Assembly (NCBI GenBank): GCA_002633005.1
Contig: NMRA01000016.1
Coordinates: 1,195,565-1,259,564, forward strand
Length of the DNA: 64,000 bases
DNA from: Phoronis australis
Lineage: Eukaryota; Phoronida; Phoronidae
Direction: 5' to 3'
This document shows, one piece after another, positions 1 through 11,132 of this stretch (its first letter is position 1; every line of letters starts with the position of its first letter). Position numbers and translations under genes: made by a program. Below the pieces are notes generated by a model that saw only the letters and a program-made list of their open reading frames with translations, did not search any database and was not told the origin of the DNA.

Positions 1-204
1 TTGGAACAATTTTTTGCTTTATTAATCGTTAGAACCGAGGTGAGAAGCTGACTAAAGGGTTTAGCAGTGTGCCCCAGTGAGACGCAACCCACAACCTTGA
101 GTAAAGGGAGCGGCCACCTACAAAACTAGGCCAGTACCTCTATAGATTTGGCCTCGGCTTACAAAAAGCTGATAGTTTGTTTTTCCTTGAGACCATGGTT
201 GACG

Positions 205-380
205 AATAAAATGACACGGCGTGACACAACAACATGTAGAATCTGGTCTGGAGAAATAACGAATTGGAATTTCTGTGGAAGCTGAGAAAATGGGTGAATT
301 AAGGAACGATTTGGGGTCGATTTCATAACAGTAAGTGACATAAATTATAAGTTGTTTTTTGTGATGAAAAGTGGATTTAG
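205..380. repeat. Dispersed repeat, copy 1 (related to 2050-2225)
   Basis: This stretch and the one near 2050-2225 share an ordered series of short matches: an ATAAA-TGAC / CGTGAC core, then GTCT-G-AG-AATAAC, then AACGG/CAG-AAGTGA, and finally TTCTGTGATG-AAA. They are diverged direct copies of one dispersed repeat. No terminal repeats or coding potential are visible. The short open frames over it are not convincing genes. Confidence 0.4.
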
Positions 381-529
381 AGGTTGTCATTAACCTTTAT
401 CATTTATCAGTCTGTAAACAAAGTAAACTCGTGTTACAAAACATATTGTGACCAAAACCCCTCATTTTCTTTTTATCTTTCAAAATGTTAATATTTCACT
501 AATGTTTCGTTTTTTTAAGAGTTGCTTAC

Positions 530-676
530 CAGTGGCGGATTTAGAGGGGGGCCATGCCCCCCCTAAAATTTTACCAGATTACATTTGGCAGTCCGGGGGT
601 GCGAATGCGTGACGGGCAAAGTCTTGGCTAATACTCTGCCCTGTCCCCCTAACTCAATATCCTGGATCCGCCTCTG
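530..676. mobile_element. Short non-autonomous DNA transposon (CAG...CTG termini), copy 1
   Basis: The 147-bp element begins CAGTGGCGGATTTAGA and ends TCCTGGATCCGCCTCTG. These are inverted versions of each other with a few mismatches. It is flanked by the 5-bp direct repeat CTTAC at 525-529 and 677-681. A related element with the same ends and its own 5-bp duplication lies at 25790-25955. The interior has C and G runs and no open frame. The GGCGGATCCAG-type terminus is common in animal hAT-like MITEs; the 5-bp duplication argues against the usual 8-bp hAT signature. Confidence 0.7.
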
Positions 677-826
677 CTTACTTCAGGGTTTGAAACAGCA
701 ACGAAGGCCACCTGAATATGATTCTTCAACTCCATCTTGCGGGAAAAAGTAATGAATCGTGACGAATTTACGTCAAAAATATATTTAAAAAATAAAACAT
801 AACTACATCAAATACAAACAAATCCT

Positions 827-3800
827 TTAAATGTCCGGACAACCCTTTTGGTTTGTCGTTTTGAAGTTGTTTGGATCAACGCCTGCATCTTCCATGCGCT
901 TCCTCAGGCGTTGCACGATCTTGTCGTCAAGAGTTTTGGTTCTGGCCAGGATCCACGCGTATTCGGTCTTGAGTGTTGATTTCAATAATTCGGAGCAGGA
1001 ATACACCAGAGAGTACGTTTCATAGTCGGTATCCACTACCCAGTATTTGCCATAAGGTTGGTACTCTGCAAAGAGCCAAAGTTGGGTTTGAGATACACGT
1101 AGAATGCCTTTTCATGTCAAAGTTGTTTTTTCCACTTCTTTGAATTAAGCCAATGCTTAAAGAGACTTCGAACGCGAAACACAAACTAAATTCCATTATT
1201 CAAAGTGGTTATCAATCTGCCACTGAGACAGAATTAACCAAGTATTTTTACGGTTTGTTAGTAAAAATGTTGAATTTCTGTTGATGTCAAATCATTTTTC
1301 TTTTAGTTTCAAATTTTAAAAAACGATATGTTAACGCTCGTTCTCCCATGAGGCAATGCACGTCCCCTTATTTGGTATGGCAAGATATAGACGTAGCACA
1401 TTTCCCTTAAATACGGAAAATGTAACCCTTTTTCTCTGATGTAAGAAGACAATATAGACTTCAAGCAGCAGCCAGTCCAATTAAAAGTAGTTGACGTTAG
1501 CGCTAGCTGTTTAAAAGTAGTTAAGAAGTTATCGTAATTTTCAAATACATTCTAAGATGCAATTGGAATTATTTCTGGGAAATCTGTTGCTTAACTGGGT
1601 TGCCTCATTCTTTGCTATCGACCTCAGATTCGGAGTTTGCTCACACGATAATCTTGTCTGTTTGTCTATTGACTGTGAGCATGCGCCCATTTATCATAAG
1701 TGGGATGGAGATTAGAAACTCTGTGGTGACTACATAGTTTTTCCTTAGCGCATATTTCAAAAATCGTGAATTTTGTGATTCTTTCTGGAAATTCCATGAC
1801 AGGGGAAAGTAAAAAAAATCTCTAGTAGACTTTGTGAGATTGTACTTTCTTCAAGAATTGTTTAAAAGATATGCTTGACGAGTTTTCGCGTTCCATGCCT
1901 TTTTAAATCGGTTATAAACCCGAGTGCCTTCAAATAAACGAACTTCTAACTTGGACCACTTATCGGTATAAAATTGGACTCGACTTGTTCATTACTCAGA
2001 TGAAAGGTTATTTCTGAGTTTGGAAACAACTTACATTCCATGCTGGGCGCATAAAGTGACCCGCCGTGACAAGCCAAATTGAGGAGTCTTGTCTTGAGCA
2101 ATAACCGTCGAACTTAAGTAGCCATAAAATGAATTTCAATTTGAACACGGAGCATTTTGAAACCTATTTAATAACGGCAAGTGATACCTAAATCAAAAGT
2201 CGTCTTCTGTGATGGAAAACGGGATTATAGCCGCTTCAAGGCTACGCCATTGTTTCTCTGCTGGCGCAAACCGCTCGTGTTGCTTTGATGTCTAGTTTAC
2301 TCTAATTTTAACCTGTTTTAAATTACTGAAAGGTCAAAATTGATATGTTTTAAGAGCTCAGCCCATAAAATGACGGAAGTAGTTTGTGAAACAGTCACCA
2401 TGCAGTATAGTTTGGCAGTCTTCATTAGCCAGGAAGAAGAGACAAGCAACATCAACTTTGGTATTCTTTGTCAAAATGGTCCGTGATTTTTAGTTTATAT
2501 CCATTTGCTGCCACTTCAAACGTTAGATATGCCATTCACGCCATCTCCGGTGATTTCAAGGCGTTCCTACATCCTATGTGTCTACCAGTGGAAGCACGGT
2601 TCATGAAAGATGAAACACACCATGTTTTCAAGTTTATCCCTGAAGAAATAGCCACACTTAACCTGCAATTACCTGAAAAACGAACTCCCAACTTTGAAGG
2701 AAACTTCTTATCTGGTACAAAGGCGTCGCCTGTAGCGTTTTTCAGCACGCCAGTCCTAATGATACACCAAAAACACATTCAGTTACCACATAGACCACCG
2801 CAGACGGAGATTTATGAGTGAGCTGTCTTACTCAAGTGGACGATATCTGAGCCTACAGGTCACGGCAAAGCGCGAAAAATTGAATGAATCAGTTATCTTA
2901 TTTTTAGCCTTAACGTGAACCGTCAGCTCGTTTACCGTTTACTTGAGACAGGCATATCAGTTCGTTACCATAAAATACAACTGAAAATAAAATAGAGTAC
3001 TTTTTGTTTTAAAGGAGAATACGACCCGTTTTAATTAGTCTTTTTTACCGTCTTAATCGGTCTATTGATTTCCACATCACCTCGCATACGGTCGACTTTT
3101 CCTTGTCGAGAGGTGTCGCGTTAACCTGTGAGGAAGGTGAGAAACGACGCAGCCACGTCAAAGTGAATGCCACTGTGTTGTCGTACATCGTTCCCGCTTG
3201 TCCGAGCTATGAAGCTGCGAGGAAAGCGGGCATTACCAGCAATTCGTAAACTAGGTCATCCGCCAGGTTCTCTGCGAAAACTAGGTCATCGCTTATGGAC
3301 CAGTTAGCGCTTCACTCTCCGCGTGTCTCGGTGTCTACTGGAGAGAAGCACCAGAAAGGTTGTTCTACATTTTGTAGCCCAAAATTACCAAAGTTCAAAT
3401 ATATTCCGTTGAAAAGGAAAGACAAAACATATTAGTACAGATGTCTGGCCAATCATGAGTGACTACTCGTAAGCAAATCAAAGCTGTCCTTACTCGTTGC
3501 CTTGTCTCGCACTACCCGTCAATCGACTAGTTTTCAGTTCGCAATGCAACAATACAATTCTCATAAATTCAACTTGTAATGACCCCTTTCAATTTTAAAC
3601 CATGCCCGAAGTACTCGGAAACAAATTATTGTTAGGTACAACGATTTTTTTTTCTCTGAAGTGGATCGTAAACACCTCAGGTGGCTGAGTTTTCCGCACA
3701 TAGCTACTTTGGCCTAGAGCTGAATTCTTAGCTCCCGCACTATGGGCCGGGCCGGTCAAGGGCTAATCCCTGTTGTACGCACTACTTAAGCATTGGAATC

Positions 3801-6800
3801 AAATTGTTATATATAGAGAAAACGTTTATTAGTATACTGGTGTGAATATTATCAGTGATTTAACCAAAAACTTCGAATTAACTAGACCCACTAATGCTAG
3901 TCTATGACGATAAACTGATATCAAAAGGCCAAAATTGGCAATTTTCGGCGACCCCATGTTAAATACAAAATTTTGTCTAATTTTCTTCAAAATCCTACAT
4001 TTCAATCTTGATTATACTGACATCTGTTGGGTCTATCGGCAACTAACCGCACATGAAAGGCTTGGTCCAAAATTATCGTTTTCTCACATGCACTTTCGGG
4101 TTTTTAGCGGCGATTCCACTGATCGAAGCGACAAAATAAGCCAAAACTTTGGCCATACCATGTTAAAGATAAAATTTTTTCCAATTTTGCTGAAACTTGG
4201 CCACGTTTTTAACAAAATACTTATCTATGTTATGTGCTATCGGCAAATGTGATTGATTCATAAATAAGACCCTCACGCTGTGTTTTCTGCGAATCCCATG
4301 TATTCTGAAGGGGGCTAACTGAGTGATTTTCGCGCATGCGCAATTCACGGTTTCAATATTGCTGGTAATGTTTTATATTTTTTCGACTTCCTCGAGCGCC
4401 CAAAATGCTTAGGAAGTGGCTTTCGGTAGTGAAGAATGAAAAGTACGCCGTTAATAGCAGGTATGAGGCCTGAAACATCTCCGTGTCTGTGGCCACGCGT
4501 TTTTGTGTGTTTAGAATTGAAAAAATCGCAAGTCTACAAGTACAACACCCAGCTACGGTCTCCTGTCTGTGTTTCACGGAAGAATGATTCGAATTTGACA
4601 CCAAACATATCCAAACTCCCGCGATCGACCAACAGAACTTTGTAGGCTACGGAACGTTCAAAGACATATAAATCCGTACCAGAGAAATAAAACAACACGT
4701 TTTTTTCAAGAATTCGTCGTATTTGTAAGGGTTTTACATCGAATTTTGATGATTTTTTTGGTGTATAACGATGAGTTCAAGCGATAACTTGACACCACTA
4801 AGCGTATTGTGAACGGCTGAACAGACTGTGTTCGAACCTATTACGTCATTGGTTAATTTCAACACCTCCGTCTGCCGTCAGGTGTCAGGTAAAACATCTG
4901 ATTTTGCAATTATCGAGTGGAACCAATCGATCTAAATTGATACAAAATAGGTTGTTTTTGAATGGCATTCTCCTTTAAGTACTCTAAGCAAATGTTTAAA
5001 TTTGCCTTAAAGCTTAATAGGTACATAAAACAACAAGAATGGATCAACTGAAATTTTCGGATATAATAATGTCCTTCGTCAACAGAAACAGAAATAAAGT
5101 AAAATCAAACACTATATGACAATTGACATTTAAGATGTGGCGTAGTGAATATGATACATTGCTGCAGAAAAAATTCAATGATATATAGTGTTTGATTTTA
5201 CTTTATTTCTGTTTCTGTTGACGAAGGACATTATTATATCCGAAATTAATTTTAGTTGATCCATTCTTGTTGTTTTATTTACCTATTTATATTCTACATT
5301 TCGTGAAACAGTAGTATCCTTGGGAGGACCTGGATCGCCTTATTTAGTTTCAGATTTATTTTCTACCTTAAAGATAAGTAATGATGTAACGTTCAAGCTT
5401 AGGAGATATAATGATTATACGTATATTTTCATACTAATCAGTATTAATCGTTGGTTTGATTGTGAAAGCCTTTCAAAAAAAGGAAAAAGTTATGTAGAAT
5501 TGTGCTATCGTGATAGAGGTAACGTTTCTATTTCACGAGACCTATTTTACCTTTTTGAGATTCCTCTGTTGAATACCTTAATGTGTCCGTTGTCCTTCAG
5601 CGTATAAGTGGCTTTTGTACACTCATTGTTGACTTGGAAGATGGCAAAGAAACTTTGGATTTCGTACCAGTCACCGAGATACTGAAAGTAAACAATGAGC
5701 TGTGCAGAATAGAATCGTATACGTGTTTAAAGCGAATGTGGCATTCTATGTTTTCTAGGATAGTAAATGAAGAGCTTGATGCCGCTTTACACTTTAGAAA
5801 TAATTAAAGGCAATTTCAACTATTCATATTGTTGTGCCATCGTTCTGCGGACCCATGTGCCTATATTCGGAGCTGTGCTTATATGTGAAATTTGGCACAT
5901 GCACCTATTCGTTAAACATCTGAAAGAGATGCTCTGAACACAGGCGAATCTGTGTGGCTCGTGGAATGTAGTGAAGAATCTTTCATAATACGCCTAAACG
6001 TTTTCGACCTCCATGTACATGTACTTATTTTGCAACTAAATTTTAGACACTTAGTTTACTTTTCAGTCAAATTCTCTTGGCATTTTCACTGGTTTTAATG
6101 GAAAGGTTATATTCGGTCAAACATTTCTTTAATTTCCCTCCAAACATCATGCACCACCAGGTGTCTTCCTGGCAATCGATTCAGATCTGGGTCAACTACT
6201 ATGTAGTAGTTTCTTTCATCGTTTACAAGGACGGGAACATTGAAACAAATTTTGCAATAGTTAGTCACAGACATGAACAAAAAACATGTTATTTCTATGT
6301 ATGTTACGAACATGATTGCGCGTTATAATCTAGGAAACGCGATGTCGAACCAAATCGCGTAAAAGCGTTTCACAAGGGTAATATTATGCGCGTTTGTCAA
6401 GGAAATTGCGTGTGCATGTATCCACACCAAGGTATGCACCTGCGCAAAGGACACCCAACTTCATCATGCGAAATTTTTCTTATGCCTATATGTGAAACAT
6501 TTGAGTGAAAAAAATGCTTTGAAAAAACGACTTATTTCAGATATAAGGGCATGGACCTAAGAACGGCAAAAATTACATTGAATCGTCAATCAAAATTTGC
6601 TATTTTTGGTTTAATTTTTCAAAGTTAGAATCAATAAGAAACAAGCATTTCTTCACTTGAGGCTGGAACTGAGGCACTGCCCATTTTTTCCATAAGGACT
6701 GACTTTTATTGCCGGTGGAAGGTGCATTCGCAACCGTCGCAACCATCTCCGCCGCAGTTACGATCATGGAAATGTTCAAATGGTCGAAATGCCAAGCGTT

Positions 6801-6997
6801 TTATTCGAATATCACATCGGCCATCTCTCAGTAATTGTTTTGCTGAAGTTTAAACCAGACGCAGAAACAAAGTGGCTTACCCTGGTAACGTTCAGTTCTG
6901 GTTTGAGCTTGATATCCGGACATTTCCCAAAACCTGGTACTTGCGCGCTGACAGCGACTAGCAAACTCACAGCGACGACGGCTTGGAACATTTTCAA
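827..6997 (-). CDS. APOD-like: Apolipoprotein D-like secreted lipocalin (4 exons, intact)
   Basis: Four minus-strand exons join with matching phases: 6881-6997, 5551-5681, 2673-2755 and 827-1065. They encode 189 residues plus stop, the usual ApoD length. All introns are GT-AG. Residues 1-18 form a signal peptide ending AVSA. The lipocalin motif GDWYEI is at 42-47 and the second motif TDYETYSLVYSC at 123-134. Four cysteines (26, 60, 134, 186) match the two ApoD disulfides, and NVT (36) and NAT (89) are glycosylation sequons. Lipocalins of this type carry small hydrophobic ligands in an extracellular beta-barrel; the ligand here cannot be read from sequence. The start at 6997 follows a TATA box at 7041-7046; a second ATG two codons in (6991) is possible. 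Intron 2 (2756-5550) is long and carries a foldback repeat. Exons 2 and 3 are short and could be missed by ORF scanning. Confidence 0.93.
2050..2225. repeat. Dispersed repeat, copy 2 (related to 205-380)
   Basis: Diverged direct copy of the repeat at 205-380, lying in lipocalin intron 3 (1066-2672). No coding potential is seen. Confidence 0.4.
3935..4250 (+). repeat. Two diverged tandem units (~185 bp) in lipocalin intron 2
   Basis: Two consecutive blocks share GCCAAAA, CCATGTTAAA, ATAAAATTTT, CAATTTT/CTAATTTT and CTATCGGCAA in the same order, about 185 bp apart. This looks like an old tandem duplication. The open frame across it reads through a repeat and has no recognisable domain. Confidence 0.45.
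5019..5284. repeat. Foldback (inverted-repeat) element in lipocalin intron 2
   Basis: The left arm at about 5019-5117 is nearly the exact reverse complement of the right arm at about 5183-5284, around a spacer of about 65 bp. The arms include AACAAGAATGGATCAACT and CTTTATTTCTGTTTCTGT. It is AT-rich and lacks coding sequence. It fits a foldback or MITE-like insertion about 270 bp from exon 2; a transcript could form a long stem here. No clear target duplication was identified. Confidence 0.85.
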
Positions 6998-7040
6998 AGT
7001 CTTCAGGAAATGGACTGGAGTTGGTGATGGAATGGGGGCT

Positions 7041-7046
7041 TTTATA
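7041..7046 (-). promoter_or_regulatory. TATA box of the lipocalin gene
   Basis: The minus strand reads TATAAAAG here, 44 nt upstream of the lipocalin start codon at 6997. The spacing is right for a short 5' leader and supports the chosen start. Confidence 0.7.
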
Positions 7047-7500
7047 GCGAAAGGTGTTACATAAATGTTTCATAACCCAAGATACCACTGATGGAGGAAG
7101 ACAGGTGTTTTACGCGTTACCGTAACTCTGTGACAGTTTGGGGGGAGATGTTAAGAGTGGAACTTACACCGTGAGCTAAGTGTATATTAATTAACTATCT
7201 AGAACACAAGAAAAGATTTAATAAACAAAGGACATGTATTACTAATTATGATGACGCTACGATATGTATAAGAACGGCAATTCATATAGAACAAGTGCAA
7301 TTAGTAATTTAATTGTTCTTGTGAATTGGTACGTTATCCCCGGACAACACCGGTTGCCCATCTGAAGTCTTCCAAAGTCCTGATAATGATCTTATCTTTA
7401 CATAACCACCGGCAAAGGAATCGTCATGGAGCATGTTGACGAAATTATGTGATATGAGTAACCGCTTGGAAAATGCAAAATTTTGGGCTGTTAATTATAC
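7047..7500. other. Spacer between lipocalin promoter and LTR
   Basis: No gene, repeat boundary or RNA feature is recognised here. It presumably holds upstream regulatory DNA of the lipocalin gene, but nothing specific can be named. Confidence 0.5.
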
Positions 7501-7966
7501 TGTAGCGGTGGTGTTATATGCAGCGTTGTGTTTTATGTGTGTAGTGGATTACCTCCGGTGTCGACCTGACGGATAGATGCTCAGTCGTTTTGAAGTTTTG
7601 ATATTTAAAAAGCAGGAGTAAAAGGAGATTTGAATTGATTAAAAATGCATTCTTATTTATTGATGTTTTCGAAAATTACAAACAGTGGTTATGAGAAAGA
7701 ATTTATTAAAAACTACTAAGCAACTCTAAAACTTTTAGAAAAAACTATAGGAGACTTACAAGACGTCACTCATATTGCTAGATTGTACTGGAGCGAGTTT
7801 CAAACCCCAGACAACCCGCGCGGCTTTTTATAACTAAACGAATGCACGTGAGGGTGAGTCCATGACATGAGTGACGTAATGAAACACCCCTATTAGAAGA
7901 GCCAATTAATAAAATGGCGCGAAACTGTAACTCTATAATTCACAAAGGGAGGGCGCGCCCGTCACA
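7501..7966 (-). repeat. 3' LTR of the gypsy element
   Basis: On the plus strand the segment starts TGTAGCGGTGG and ends CCCGTCACA, giving the TG...CA ends typical of LTRs. Its first 97 bp recur at 18461-18557. Directly beyond its inner edge the minus strand carries the purine-rich GAGGTTGGAGGAG, a good polypurine tract for plus-strand priming. The end at 7966 is inferred from TG...CA ends and the tract, because the other LTR is too short to confirm it. Confidence 0.72.
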
Positions 7967-8027
7967 CTCCTCCAACCTCAAATCTAATGTAAGTTATTTA
8001 ACATAGATCAAAATTATACAGTAGTGA

Positions 8028-10514
8028 TTATCAAGGAACAATCCGCTATCCTCTCGGAGATCACTTGTTTTTATAAAAACTTATACTCCTGTAAAGACGG
8101 CGACCTTGTTGATGTTACTTTAAATGAACTTTTGGCATCGTGCCCAACCGAGTCGAAAATTTATCACTTTGGTTTCACTGCAGAATTTTTTTTAATTTTT
8201 TCTTTGGCCAGACCTTAAATATTACTTGTTCCGATCTTTTGAAGAAGGTATCAATAAAGGAGAATTATCTACAACGCAAAAACAGGGTATCATCTCAATA
8301 ATACCAAAAGAAAATAAACCAAGAGAACTCATCAAAAATTGGCATCCAATTTCACTATTGAATATTACTTACAAACTTTTCTCTGGTTGTATTGCTAGAC
8401 GCCTAAAAAGCGTTCTCGGACCCCTTATTCACGAGAACCTACAAGGTTTCATGAAAGGCAGATATATTGGGGAAAACATAAGAATTTTATAAGATGTAAT
8501 TCAGTTTTTAGATTGTAAACCCTTTCCCGGACTCCTGTTAATGATCGATTTTGAAAAAGCTTTCGACTCGGTCTCCTGGTCTTTCATCCTCAAGGCATTA
8601 TCATACTTTAACTTTGGCCCAAGGTTCATTGACACGATCAAAACTTTATACAACTAATCTTCTCTCTATGTTCTCCAACATGGATTTTTCTCTAAATTTT
8701 TGAAATGGGGAGAGTTTGTCGTCAAGGAGACCCCATTTCTCCTTACCTTTTTTATTATGTGTAGAAATATTGGGTAATTGAATTCGTCGGGATGGTGGCA
8801 TTACTGGTGTCAGGATAGGTGTTTCTGAGTTTAAATTGATCCAGTACGCTGACGACACTTGTTTAATTTTGGACGGTTCTGAGTTATCTCTTAGATCATC
8901 TTTGAATTTAATTGACCAATTTGCGAAATTTTCTGGTTTGAAGCCAAACATCGAGAAAACAAGATATGTTTGGATTGGTTCAAAAAGACTCTCACGAAAA
9001 ACTTTGTCAATGAGAACCTGTTATGGACCAACAAACCTTTCATGTTTTGGGGAATAAACTTCTCCACTGATTATAATACAATGCCGGGTATTAACTATAG
9101 TTGCAGGTTTTTGGAAATTTAGAAAATGGTGGGCTCTTGGTCAAGACGAATTCTTACTGTTTTAGGTAAAATAACCGTGGTTAAGACACTTTTATTGCCC
9201 AAGATTGTTCATTTGTTTCAATCCCTCCCTATCCCCTCCATTGACATGGTTCAAGAATTATAGCGAGTTTTTTGGCCTCATCTGGAATGGGAAGAATAAC
9301 ATATTTAGCCGAAATGAAATTGTACAAAATCAGGATCATGGTGGTCTAAAAACGGTTCATGTTAGTTTTTTTGGTAATTCTTTGAAAACACCCTGGCTTC
9401 GTAAACTATTCACCTCAAATACCATACGTGACCTTGCAGAGGCAGTTTTGGGCTGTAAAGTTGATACCTTTTTTAAAATGGGAGACACTTTCCTTAAAAA
9501 AATAGCTGAAGGCACTGACAATCTGTTCTGGAAGGAAGTTTTAAGCGATGTTGTGATCCTGTTTCAAATGTGTGACAAAAATGAAAATATTATTTACTCT
9601 CCCCTGTGGTATAATTTAGAGATTAAAGTTGGTAGAAAATCTATTTTCTACAAGACCTGGTATGAAAGGGATGTCTATCGTGTGTGTGATTTGTTTAATG
9701 CTGAAGGTTCTTTCATGTCATACGAACAACTCTGTAAGAGTTATAACTTTTAACCTCCAACATTAGAATTCTATGGATTAAGAAGTGCAACCTTTGCAGC
9801 GTACAGGGGTCTTAAGAGTAGACAAGACAATATCTTTTTACCAAATTTTCCAAGTAATATCTATAAAATTTTACATAATAAATCACAAGCGGTAATTTAT
9901 GACACCTTGGTACAGTCACTTCAGACAGCTTGTAAGTATAAAAACAAGTGGTCGTCTGAGATAGATATAAACGGTGTAAATAATATAAATTTTAGTGACT
10001 CTGATACATGGTGGAGAAAAGTAAATAAACTCCCCTTCAATTGTACAAAAGATACAAAATTGCGTTGGTTTCAATACCGCTTAATTCCCAGAATATTGCC
10101 AACTAATAGTTATATACATAAATTTAAAATAAAAACAAGTGATTTATGCTCTTTCTGTGGTGAACACAGTGAAACTTTTCTCCATCTGCTGGCTCCTGTT
10201 TGCTGATTGGTTAAAACAAACATATGTAAATTTTCATGTGGATAAGATAGCAGTGCTTTTTGTTTTTTAGAAAACATTTAGTCGGAAAATTGTAATATTA
10301 ATTTGTGAATCATGCTAGCAAAAAATTACATATGTAGTCAAAAGTTTGTTAAAAAAATATTGATATCGAATTTTTCATTAACTTTATTAAATTACATCCT
10401 GAAGGAAATACGGTACTTGTTGAGTAATGATTTAATGTTATTTAAACGATGTATAGTATGTTGTTTTATATGACTTGTAATTATCATGCTAGAGCAAAAT
10501 AAAATATGAAAAAG
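8028..10514 (+). mobile_element. 5'-truncated Tx1/L1-type LINE, inserted in the gypsy element
   Basis: Decayed pieces of one reverse transcriptase occur in order: FYKNLYS near 8055, NWHPISLL and GENIRIL (8335-8490), MIDFEKAFDSVSW (about 8540-8580), QYADDTCLILDG (about 8840) with GLKPN and WIGS behind it, and a C-terminal zinc-type motif CSFCGEHSETFLH near 10147. The order and wording match the APE-type Tx1/L1 group. No endonuclease region is present, so it is 5' truncated. Frameshifts and stops interrupt every part. The copy is bounded by TTATACAGTAGTGA (8014-8027) and TTATACAATAGTGA (10515-10528), a 14-bp target duplication with one mismatch. Confidence 0.9.
9205..10206 (+). pseudogene. LINE reverse transcriptase C-terminal region (broken)
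   Basis: Two open stretches (9205-9753 and 9907-10206) carry the post-RT part of the LINE protein, including SDTWWRKVNKLPF and the CxxC...H motif at its end. The frame between 9753 and 9907 is interrupted by a stop. Further residues of the normal C-terminus can be traced beyond 10206 in shifted frames to about 10475. Confidence 0.75.
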
Positions 10515-10719
10515 TTATACAATAGTGACAGTGACCGACAACTTCAATAGGTGATAATAAGGTATTCAAGATATTTTAAAGGACAACAATGACATTAGTA
10601 ATTCACATATACAAAGACCTGACCGGTAGGACCATAATAAAATAGAGATAAAATATCTGCATAGAAAATGTCAACAACTAACTGGGAAACGATTAACAAC
10701 AACAATAACAACGTACAAC

Positions 10720-11109
10720 TCAAACACCAATAAATGTAACTTGACTTCGTTCCCACTCTAACAATTCATCTTCGTCTCCATTGAATTTCTCAAGCAGATA
10801 CAATTCCCCCATCCTGGCTCGTCGCTTGGCCTCCCATACTCGCCGCCAGTGCTTCCTGTTGGCGACCTCTTCTTTCTTGTATGGCGTTGTAGATTGATCC
10901 GCCTTTCTCTGGTGGCGACAGGTCTGGTGGGCCCTAGGTGACCGGAAACCGCATGAGCACGTGTACAGTATTACGGTGGTGCGGCAACACGTCGTTTCGT
11001 GGTCGATCACCTCTGTCACCTTCGCAAACACCCTACTACACTCTATGCACTTGTACTGATTCGAAACCTTCCCCATTATCTCCTCATACTCTCCAGCCTC
11101 TGGATGCAA
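10720..11109 (-). CDS. Gypsy 3' zinc-finger-like ORF (C2H2/C2HC type)
   Basis: A frame of about 130 residues follows the pol frame after its stop, shifted by one base. It contains CIECSRVF...HETTC, then CSCGFRSPRAHQTCRH, a run of basic residues (HWRRVWEAKRRARMG) and an acidic stretch before the C-terminus. The frame is open upstream to about 11140, with more cysteines (ICHC). There is no obvious ATG, but a CAG acceptor-like site lies just upstream, so it could be reached by frameshift or splicing. The role is unknown; a nucleic-acid-binding C-terminal extension of pol is one reading. Confidence 0.55.
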   Translation of the reverse strand: MHPEAGEYEEIMGKVSNQYKCIECSRVFAKVTEVIDHETTCCRTTVILYTCSCGFRSPRAHQTCRHQRKADQSTTPYKKEEVANRKHWRRVWEAKRRARMGELYLLEKFNGDEDELLEWERSQVTFIGV

Positions 11110-11132
11110 TTCTCTGCAATGACATATGTAAA

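Noticed and set aside
6107-6313. Extra lipocalin exon in intron 1
   Set aside because: The minus-strand frame has no lipocalin likeness, and exons 1 and 2 already join in phase and restore the full 189-residue family length.
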